Origin: Anaerolineales bacterium UBA2029
GTDB taxonomy: Bacteria > Chloroflexota > Anaerolineae > Aggregatilineales > Aggregatilineaceae
Reading direction: 5' to 3'
NCBI GenBank assembly: GCA_002332795.1
Contig: DDBP01000049.1
Span: 1 to 19,540 of the forward strand
DNA: 19,540 nt
The notes below the pieces were generated by a model. It was not told the origin of the DNA and did not search any database. It worked only from the letters and a program-made list of their open reading frames with translations. Position numbers and translations under genes: made by a program. Positions 14,118 through 19,540 of this stretch are shown piece by piece. Position 1 is the first letter of the stretch; each line of letters opens with the position of its first letter.

Positions 14118-15701
14118 TCACTCACCGTCCGGATCGAGCAGCAGCACTTTCAGCCCGTTGAACGCGCGGATTTCCTGCACCTGGCCGCGGCGAGTGCTCA
14201 GCCATTCGCCCAATGTCGTCAGGTGAGGGTCGAAGGGGTCGAAGTCCGGCATCACGCCGAGCCGGTGCACGTCCTCGTTGGGGTTGCGGTAGATCACCCA
14301 CAGCCGGTCCGCCTGCTGAGCGAGCACGTCCGGATCGGGCATTTCTGCCAGCATCACCAGGCGCACGGCCTGCACGTCGTCTTCGCCAGCCAGGTAGGGG
14401 GCGGTCTGCGCGTAGTAGCGGGTGAAGGCCTCGTACGTGTTGTCGCGCTCCAGCAAGACGGCGTCACCTGGCTGCACGTGCTCCGCCACATAAGCCGCCG
14501 CGTCGGGCCAGTCCTCGCGGCGGAAGCTGCCATCGTAGAAGGAGAACAGCACGGTATAAGCGCTGGTGACGACGATCAGGCCCAACGCCACCCGCCAGGT
14601 CTGCGGCGAGAAGCGGTACCAGCCCTGGATGATCAACACCAGCAGCGCCGGCAAGAAGACCATGAAGTAGCGATCCACGTAGATCGAGACGATCAACGTC
14701 GAGAGCAGGAAGGTGAACGTCAGCGGCCCGACGAACAGCCACAGCCAGTAGAAGTTGTGCTCGTCGCGACGATAGTCACCGACGGCATAGCTCACCCCGA
14801 AGACCAGCCCCAGCGTGACGATCATCAGCCCCGGCACCAGGTACCACTCGAACGCCCCGCTGTAGCCCAGGGCCATGTTCCACAGGGTCAGGGGAATGTC
14901 GCGCAGCTCCGGGCGGGCGATCCACTGCGTGACTTCCTTGTTCAACTGCGTCAGCACCACGAAAGTCCACACCAGTGCCGGGACCGCCGCGACAACCTGC
15001 GCCGCCAGCCAGTGCTGGAACCAGGGTCGCAGGCGGCGCTCGGCCAGCCAGGCAAAGGCAAACAGCATCGCCTGAGCGCCCAACAGCGCCGCGGTGGTGA
15101 AGTGTGTGGCATAGGCCGTCAGGCTGGCCAGGGTGAAGACGATCCACATCCGGCGCGTACGCTGACCATGCCATAGCTCGAAGAACGCCCAGGTGATAGT
15201 CAGGCTGAGCGCGAAGACCATCGCATAGGGCCGGGCCGTGCGGGACAGCCACACATGGAAGGGATTCACCGCCAGTAGCGCCCCCGCCCACAGCGCCATC
15301 TCACGATCGTGATAGAAGCGCCAGACGACGGCCATCAGCAGGGCAATGCCCAGCAACCCCAGCAAGGCCGAAGGCAACCGCAGCAGCGTTTCGGTGGAGT
15401 TGGGCAGCAGCCGCAGCGACCAGAAATAGAGCGGAGTCTGGTTGCCCGCGGACATGAGCGACTTGAGCGATTCGCGGAAGGGAGCCTGCGCACGCAGGGC
15501 CGTCAGCACTTCGTCCGTCCACAGGCTGGCCGCGCCCAGGTTCCACAGACGCAAGACGAACCCGACCGCCAGAATCAGCACCGCGCCCACCAGGAAGTAG
15601 CTGGGGCCAACCGTCGCCCGCCGCCCAAAGCGCGTCTCCGCGCCGTAGACCCGCCGCGCATCGGTCACTGCTGATCCCGCCCCAAAGCCGTGTACGCCCA
15701 T
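14118..15701 (-). CDS. GT-C fold membrane glycosyltransferase (GT39/ArnT-like)
   Basis: A polytopic membrane protein of 527 residues of the dolichyl-phosphate-mannose mannosyltransferase/ArnT superfamily, which transfers sugars from polyprenyl-phosphate donors to proteins, lipids or glycans outside the membrane. GAGAGGGA precedes the ATG. After a short cytoplasmic N-terminus and helix 1 (about 34-52) comes SLWTDEVLTALRA (59-71), the characteristic first-loop acidic motif with Asp63/Glu64. RTARPYAMVFA (154-164) and DRYFMVFLPAL (343-353) also fit family signatures. I count about ten or eleven hydrophobic helices up to residue 388, then a soluble domain of about 140 residues. Neither donor nor acceptor can be read. 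A good minus-strand promoter lies about 130 bp upstream. Confidence 0.87.
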   Translation of the reverse strand: MGVHGFGAGSAVTDARRVYGAETRFGRRATVGPSYFLVGAVLILAVGFVLRLWNLGAASLWTDEVLTALRAQAPFRESLKSLMSAGNQTPLYFWSLRLLPNSTETLLRLPSALLGLLGIALLMAVVWRFYHDREMALWAGALLAVNPFHVWLSRTARPYAMVFALSLTITWAFFELWHGQRTRRMWIVFTLASLTAYATHFTTAALLGAQAMLFAFAWLAERRLRPWFQHWLAAQVVAAVPALVWTFVVLTQLNKEVTQWIARPELRDIPLTLWNMALGYSGAFEWYLVPGLMIVTLGLVFGVSYAVGDYRRDEHNFYWLWLFVGPLTFTFLLSTLIVSIYVDRYFMVFLPALLVLIIQGWYRFSPQTWRVALGLIVVTSAYTVLFSFYDGSFRREDWPDAAAYVAEHVQPGDAVLLERDNTYEAFTRYYAQTAPYLAGEDDVQAVRLVMLAEMPDPDVLAQQADRLWVIYRNPNEDVHRLGVMPDFDPFDPHLTTLGEWLSTRRGQVQEIRAFNGLKVLLLDPDGE

Positions 15702-15831
15702 CTGTCCCTCTCTGGCTGTTTGGCCACCGCCTGCCCCGTGACACCCGCGCCCGCAGGAGGGGAGGCCGTGCGTCCGGCTCTTTCACCGCGCAGCTAAGAC
15801 TACCGTGACTGCCATCGTCGCGGTCAGGGCT

Positions 15832-15859
15832 ATTTTGCCCCAATCAGTTGGCTTGTCAA
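15832..15859 (-). promoter_or_regulatory. Putative promoter of the glycosyltransferase gene
   Basis: On the minus strand a perfect TTGACA (15859-15854) is followed after 16 bp by CAAAAT (15837-15832), which matches four of six -10 positions. Initiation near 15825 gives a leader of about 120 nt in which I see nothing else notable. Confidence 0.5.
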
Positions 15860-15889
15860 GGTGCGGATAGGTCAGAGACTGTTTGAAAA

Positions 15890-15981
15890 CCTCACCCCCG
15901 CCTCGCTTCACTCGGCTTGCCCCTTCTCCAGTCCAGGTTGGAGAGAGGGCACGAGGCGCGTCAGCGCGAGTGGGGGTGAGG
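15890..15981. repeat. Nested palindromic intergenic repeat
   Basis: The 355-bp gap between the glycosyltransferase and ROK genes holds a nested palindrome: outer CCTCACCCCC/GGGGGTGAGG (15890-15899 and 15972-15981, perfect), middle GCCTCG/CGAGGC (15900-15905 and 15952-15957), and an inner TCTCCA/TGGAGA pair. This looks like a dispersed intergenic element, possibly mobilised. Nothing recognisable lies between 15982 and the stop of the ROK gene at 16057. Confidence 0.75.
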
Positions 15982-16056
15982 TCAACCAGGCGAGCCAGCC
16001 TTAATCCTTGCTCTACCCTGTCTGCCCCTGAAGCCTTTCAGCGGGCGGTGACTTGA

Positions 16057-17079
16057 TCATTCCTGCAGCGCCCGCACATGCTGGCTGGCGAGCATGGCGC
16101 AGCCGATGGCCACCGCGTTGTCGCCCAAGGCGGCTTCCAGGATGGGCAGATTCTCCGGCGCGACCGGGCGGATCAGGTAGCGATAGGTCGTGTTGCGGAT
16201 GATCGGCAGCAGGAAACGCCCGCACGCTTCGATCAGCCCGCCCCCGTAGACGATACATTCCGGGTCGAGCGCGTTGACCAGGCTGGCGGTGAACACGCCC
16301 AGGTGATAGGCTGCCCGCGTCACGACATCGGTGACGACCGGGTCACCTTCTTCCAGGGCGCGGGCCAGCACGCCGCTGGTGATTGGCTCGCCCTCCACGT
16401 CAATCCACTGCGTGACGACGCTGGAGCGTCCACCGCGGATTTCGCCCAGGATGTCGCGCTCGATGGCCGTGCGCGAGGCCAGCGCCTCGATGCAACCGCG
16501 CCGCCCACACCCACACTGCGGCCCGTCAATGAGCACCACCATGTGCCCGATCTCGGCGGCGGCATTGCGTGCGCCGCGCCACAACCTGCCGTCGAGCACG
16601 ATACCGCCGCCAATGCCCGTCCCCGGAAAGACGCCGACCACCGAGCCGTACCCCCTGGCCGCGCCAGCGGTGGCCTCGCCATAGGTGCCCGCGTTCACAT
16701 CGTTCTCCACCAGCACCGGCACGCCCAGCAATTGCTGCAGGCGCATGCCCAGGGGGATGTTCGTCCAGTCGGGCAGGTTCGGGGCGAACTCCAGCACGCC
16801 GGTCAGGTGATCGGCCACGCCTGGTGCGCCGATGCCCACCGCCGCGATCGCCGCCATGTCCAGGTGCGCGTTGGCGACCGCTTCCTGGGCCGTTTTGGCG
16901 ATGCGCTCGATCACGTCGTCCACGCCGCGCTCGGCGCGCGTCTTGCGCTTGGCTTCGCCCAGGATGCGCCCCTGCTCGTCCACTACGGCAGCCAGAATCT
17001 TGGTGCCGCCCAGGTCAATGCCCAGGGTGATTTCCGGCGGGTCTACCAGCGAGCGCTTGTGATTGTGCTTCTTGGCCAC
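16057..17079 (-). CDS. ROK-family sugar kinase, probably glucokinase
   Basis: A cytoplasmic ROK (repressor, ORF, kinase) protein, most likely phosphorylating glucose with ATP. The GTG at 17079 follows GAGGAGG by 7 nt, giving 340 residues; an ATG at 17142 would overlap the upstream gene and has no ribosome site. Landmarks are the ATP loop IDLGGTK (21-27), END (125-127) with catalytic Asp127, GTGIGGGI (153-160), and the ROK zinc site EIGH (176-179) followed by CGCGRRGC (189-196). There is no N-terminal helix-turn-helix, so this is a kinase rather than a repressor. It starts 34 bp after the stop of the GH57 gene on the same strand, so both probably share one transcript. Glucose specificity is inferred from this pairing and the family. 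Confidence 0.93.
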   Translation of the reverse strand: MAKKHNHKRSLVDPPEITLGIDLGGTKILAAVVDEQGRILGEAKRKTRAERGVDDVIERIAKTAQEAVANAHLDMAAIAAVGIGAPGVADHLTGVLEFAPNLPDWTNIPLGMRLQQLLGVPVLVENDVNAGTYGEATAGAARGYGSVVGVFPGTGIGGGIVLDGRLWRGARNAAAEIGHMVVLIDGPQCGCGRRGCIEALASRTAIERDILGEIRGGRSSVVTQWIDVEGEPITSGVLARALEEGDPVVTDVVTRAAYHLGVFTASLVNALDPECIVYGGGLIEACGRFLLPIIRNTTYRYLIRPVAPENLPILEAALGDNAVAIGCAMLASQHVRALQE

Positions 17080-17113
17080 GTGTCGTCCTCCTCGGCAAGC
17101 CGACCGCCCTCGG

Positions 17114-18919
17114 CTACCCGCTGCACCACCAGCGATAGTCAATGTCTGGGAAGAGGCGGTCTTTTTCCCACAGTTCCGCGGCCAGCGCCACGTCCGGCTG
17201 ACCGCGCTCGACGCTGTTCGCCAGGGCCAGGAAGCGCTCCAGGTGTTGGCTGAAGCGCTGCACGGCGTATTGCCGCGCCTGCCCGGTGGTGACCAGGAAC
17301 GGCCAGTCCGAGCTTTCCAGCAACACCAGTTCGCGGGCGGCCTGATTGAGCACGCTGCGCAGCGCCTCGTCCTGGAAGCGATCGCGATAACGGTCGGCCA
17401 GGCGCTGCATCTGTCGTTCGGCGTCGTGAATGGGCGCCCACATCCAGTGCGTTTCGCTGTTGTCCCAGGTGAAGTGTGTGCCGCCCGCGCCCCAACTGCC
17501 CTCTGGCAGGTGAATCACCTGCTGTGGCGGGTGCTGTTCCAGGTATTCGGAGGCGGTCACCAGGTCAACCTTGGGGTTGGCGGCCAGCAGACGCAACACC
17601 TCTTTCAGCCAGTCCACCCCCTCGAACCACCAGTGACCGAACAGCTCGGTGTCGTAGTTGGAGGCGATGATGCCATAGCCCAGGCCGTGATCCCACTGCG
17701 CCTGCAGGATGCGTTCTACCAGGGCGGCGAAGTCCTGCGCGTGCATGCGCACCTTCTGTTGCGCCCAGTCCGGATGATAGAAGTCCTTGTCGCCCAGGTC
17801 TACCTTCGCGCCGGTGACGCGCCAGTATTGCAGCCCGCTGAGGCCATCTTTGCGGTGGAATTCGCGATAATCGAAGTCGCCAGGGTAGCCCCACTGCGCC
17901 GACCACACCCGCTGACCGGTCTCGTTGTTGCGCCCGATGACGGCTACGCCGCTGTGCTCGTCGGCCTGCGGACCGGCAGTGGTGTCGCTGACGTAGTAGG
18001 CGCGGAAGGTGGTCAGTGGCTGAGCGGGCATCGGCGCGGCGGACATGGGCACCAGGTAACGCCGCTTGATCTCACCATATGGCCCGATGGCCTCGCCCGC
18101 CGCCACGCCGACCGGCGCGCCGCCGGTGATCAGGTGCGTCTCGCTGAAGAAGAGCCGCAGCCCCTGTTCGGCCAAAAAACGCTCGATGCCGGGGCGAATG
18201 CGCCCGTCTTCGTCGTAGTAGGCGGGGCGGTAGGCGCATTCCGGCAACCAGATCGCCCGCGGCGCGCGCCCGAAAAAGCGCCGGTAGCTCTGCACGCCCG
18301 CCCGCAGTTGCCCGCGAATGGCCGAATCCGTGCCCAGCAGCGGCAGATAGCCGTGTGTGGCCGCGCAGGTGATGATCTCGATATAGCCCTCGTCCTGCAG
18401 GCGTTTGAACGCGCCGATCAGGTCGCGGCGATAGCGCCGATCCAGCGCATCTTTGATCCGCTCGTAATAGTCCACGTAGAAGCGGGCCAGGTACTCCAGG
18501 TGTGGGTGACCCGCCGGACGGGGCGGCTCGGCGGCGAAAGCGGCGCTGACCCCCGCGCGATCCACCGGCGGCAGCTTGCCCTCCTCGGCTTCTTCGCGGG
18601 GGACGGGGCGGGCGGGCGCTTCGCCCCGGAAACGCAGCACGTCTTGCCTGGCGCGGGCGATCTTGTCTTCCAGGTACTCGTCCAGGTGATCCAGCACGTC
18701 GGGGTCGGCCAGTTGCTCGGCCAGCACGGGGGTGAGGCCCACCGTCAGGCGGAAGGGCACGCCTTCTTCGCGCAGTTCGTAGAGCGCATCGAGCAGGGGG
18801 ATGTAGGTCTCGCTGGCCGCCTCGTGAATCCATTCTTCGCCGTGCGGCCAGCGCCCGGCCAGCCGCGCATAGGGCAGGTGACTGTGCAACACAAAGGTGA
18901 AAGCTCCGATCGCGCTCAT
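17114..18919 (-). CDS. GH57 1,4-alpha-glucan branching-type enzyme (DUF1957 C-terminal domain)
   Basis: A 601-residue family 57 glycoside hydrolase of the branching-enzyme type, which cuts alpha-1,4 glucan chains and rejoins them as alpha-1,6 branches for cytoplasmic glycogen. GGAG lies 5 nt before the ATG. The (beta/alpha)7-like barrel shows HSHLPY (12-17), a GYLPLL strand (190-195), WLPECAYRP (224-232) with nucleophile Glu227, and SNYDTELFGHWWFEG (420-434) with acid/base Asp423. The helical C-terminal part (about 455-600; WMWAPIHDAERQM and ESSDWPFLVTTGQARQYA) matches DUF1957. The length is typical. A minus-strand promoter sits at 18982-19011. Together with the ROK kinase it suggests a storage-glucan operon; an alpha-amylase-like role is possible but less likely given the C-terminal domain. 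Confidence 0.93.
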   Translation of the reverse strand: MSAIGAFTFVLHSHLPYARLAGRWPHGEEWIHEAASETYIPLLDALYELREEGVPFRLTVGLTPVLAEQLADPDVLDHLDEYLEDKIARARQDVLRFRGEAPARPVPREEAEEGKLPPVDRAGVSAAFAAEPPRPAGHPHLEYLARFYVDYYERIKDALDRRYRRDLIGAFKRLQDEGYIEIITCAATHGYLPLLGTDSAIRGQLRAGVQSYRRFFGRAPRAIWLPECAYRPAYYDEDGRIRPGIERFLAEQGLRLFFSETHLITGGAPVGVAAGEAIGPYGEIKRRYLVPMSAAPMPAQPLTTFRAYYVSDTTAGPQADEHSGVAVIGRNNETGQRVWSAQWGYPGDFDYREFHRKDGLSGLQYWRVTGAKVDLGDKDFYHPDWAQQKVRMHAQDFAALVERILQAQWDHGLGYGIIASNYDTELFGHWWFEGVDWLKEVLRLLAANPKVDLVTASEYLEQHPPQQVIHLPEGSWGAGGTHFTWDNSETHWMWAPIHDAERQMQRLADRYRDRFQDEALRSVLNQAARELVLLESSDWPFLVTTGQARQYAVQRFSQHLERFLALANSVERGQPDVALAAELWEKDRLFPDIDYRWWCSG

Positions 18920-18981
18920 GCTTGCTCCGTCCCCTTTCGCTGCAATCCGGTCGCGGCCCGGCCTGGCCGGAACCTGTCTTC

Positions 18982-19011
18982 ATTGTAGCGGCAGAGCGGG
19001 GCGCGGGCCAA
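18982..19011 (-). promoter_or_regulatory. Putative promoter of the GH57-ROK operon
   Basis: On the minus strand TTGGCC (19011-19006) and TACAAT (18987-18982) are 18 bp apart. Initiation near 18975 gives a leader of about 55 nt. The leader contains GGCCAGGCC-type dyad sequence but no clear riboswitch. Confidence 0.45.
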
Positions 19012-19052
19012 TGCGTATCGGGGCAATCGCGTCAAGACTGGACAGCGGCGGA

Positions 19053-19189
19053 TGCATTCGCCTTTTGGGGCAGAGACCTTGAACCGCAGAGACGCCGAGA
19101 GCGCAGAGGAAAACAAAAAAAGAGACTCTGTGCCTTTCTCTGTGACCTCTGCGCCTCTGCGGTGACTTCTGCCCCCGAATCCGAATGCA
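19053..19189. mobile_element. MITE-like palindromic element, about 137 bp
   Basis: The element begins TGCATTCG (19053-19060) and ends CGAATGCA (19182-19189), perfect inverted ends. Inside, GGGGCAGAG pairs with CTTCTGCCCC imperfectly, and CCGCAGAG...GCGCAGAGG (19084-19109) pairs with CCTCTGCGCCTCTGCGG (19146-19162). An A-rich centre (AAAACAAAAAAAG) is the only part without symmetry. There is no transposase, so movement would have to be in trans. I do not see a clear target-site duplication. It could also be a dispersed structured intergenic repeat rather than a transposon relic. Confidence 0.6.
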
Positions 19190-19291
19190 CCCCTCTGCAA
19201 GCAAAGAGTTGCGCGGCCAGGGAGGTGATGGTAAGATGAAAACGTCGGGTATGGGAAGAAGCTGACCGCAATTAACAAGAAAAAAATGATG

Positions 19292-19360
19292 TTTTTCCGA
19301 GAACCCCCCTTAACAGGTATATGACGTAATAGGGTTTGGTAGGAGGGGGTCTCGGAAAAG
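19292..19360. repeat. Long inverted repeat inside the leader
   Basis: TTTTTCCGAGAACCCCCCT (19292-19310) and AGGAGGGGGTCTCGGAAAAG (19341-19360) are inverted copies: TTTTCCGAGA matches perfectly, then the C-runs align with one offset. A 30-bp AT-rich spacer lies between. It could be a protein-binding dyad for spacer integration or array regulation, or a terminator protecting the array from upstream transcription. Confidence 0.75.
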
Positions 19361-19477
19361 AATGATGGATATCTGATTAATCTCAGAAGCAATTTAACAA
19401 TTGCATAAGGTAAACATACATCAAACATAAAATTGCCCCGCTGCACCCGCGCGAGTTCACTTTTCATTACGTTGTAC

Positions 19478-19506
19478 TTGACAGAAATTGGGACTTGGGT
19501 TATATT
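19478..19506 (+). promoter_or_regulatory. Strong sigma70-type promoter driving the CRISPR array
   Basis: A perfect TTGACA (19478-19483) and TATATT (19501-19506) are exactly 17 bp apart. Transcription would start at about 19513, inside or right beside the first repeat, heading rightward out of the window, which is the direction implied by the repeat's ATTGAAAC end. Confidence 0.7.
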
Positions 19507-19540
19507 GGAATCATCCTCATGCCCGTAAGGGCATTGAAAC
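19507..19540 (+). CRISPR. First repeat of a CRISPR array, cut by the window end
   Basis: The last bases form a hairpin ATGCCC-GTAA-GGGCAT (19519-19534), and the window ends in ATTGAAAC (19533-19540). This is the classic 3' end of many CRISPR repeats, whose last eight bases become the crRNA 5' tag. The exact left border is uncertain: repeats of this type are usually 30-37 bp, so it may begin a few bases either side of 19507. Only one unit is visible, so the call rests on the motif, hairpin, promoter and AT-rich leader. No cas gene is in the window; subtype cannot be assigned, although repeats with this ending are common in type I and type III systems. Confidence 0.72.

Larger units (their letters stand above)
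19255..19506 (+). promoter_or_regulatory. AT-rich CRISPR leader
   Basis: From about 19255 base composition shifts abruptly from GC-rich to AT-rich (A-runs, TTAAC, AATTGC words) and stays so, apart from a short GC-rich patch near 19435-19455, up to the putative first repeat. The stretch lacks a credible gene, holds a long inverted repeat (19292-19360), a small hairpin GCAATT-TAAC-AATTGC (19389-19404) and a promoter (19478-19506). AT-rich, non-coding, promoter-bearing DNA before the first repeat is what a CRISPR leader looks like, so I assign it as one by position and composition. Confidence 0.65.

Noticed and set aside
19407..19440. A possible IHF-type site in the leader (ACATCAAACATAAAATTG)
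   Set aside because: It lacks the TTR half at the right spacing for the WATCAANNNNTTR consensus, so I do not claim it.
18916..19467. Minus-strand frame of 183 codons through the right-edge region
   Set aside because: It runs through the palindromic element and the AT-rich leader, has no recognisable domain, and would overlap the GH57 promoter and start.
1..19540. tRNA, rRNA and cas genes
   Set aside because: I saw no cloverleaf-like sequence, no rRNA-like conserved stretch and no Cas motif (HD-helicase, RAMP or Cas1-like) among the genes.

Overview
The window is a GC-rich bacterial chromosome segment. Its protein repertoire points to Chloroflexota, probably Anaerolineae or Caldilineae. The hints are membrane or exported proteins with long Thr/Pro linkers and SH3b domains, an ECF sigma factor paired with a one-pass partner, a CHAT-fold protein, and a DUF1957-type GH57 enzyme. 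This placement is inferred from domain style; no rRNA gene is present. Most intergenic gaps hold short-word or palindromic repeats.

Left part (1-4056, + strand): an exported DUF5666-like protein with one CXXCH site, an SH3b domain and an Asp/His/Gly tail (219-1634); a membrane-anchored haem-binding-domain protein (1808-2290); an ECF sigma factor (2499-3089); and an overlapping, probably translationally coupled, single-pass SH3b protein likely to be its anti-sigma partner (3076-4056). The first and last share nearly the same SH3b module, and three of the four end in Asp/His-rich tails. I read this as one envelope redox or metal-linked signalling locus. A tail-anchored CHAT-fold protein apparently lacking the catalytic Cys (4077-5966, - strand) faces it.

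Middle (6366-14004): a PAP2 phosphatase overlapping an ATP-type 6-phosphofructokinase with an unusual Asn in the nucleotide loop; a histidine-acid phosphatase facing a glutaredoxin-thioredoxin reductase fusion; a transmembrane Ser/Thr kinase with three SH3b domains outside the membrane; and a GHMP-family sugar kinase.

Right part (14118-18919, - strand): a GT-C membrane glycosyltransferase, then a GH57 glucan-branching-type enzyme followed by a ROK sugar kinase, which together with the phosphofructokinase suggest alpha-glucan storage and sugar phosphorylation.

Right edge (18920-19540): a palindromic MITE-like element, an abrupt shift to AT-rich DNA with a long inverted repeat, a strong sigma70-type promoter, and what looks like the first CRISPR repeat (ending ATTGAAAC) exactly at the window end. 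The array and any cas genes would lie outside to the right.
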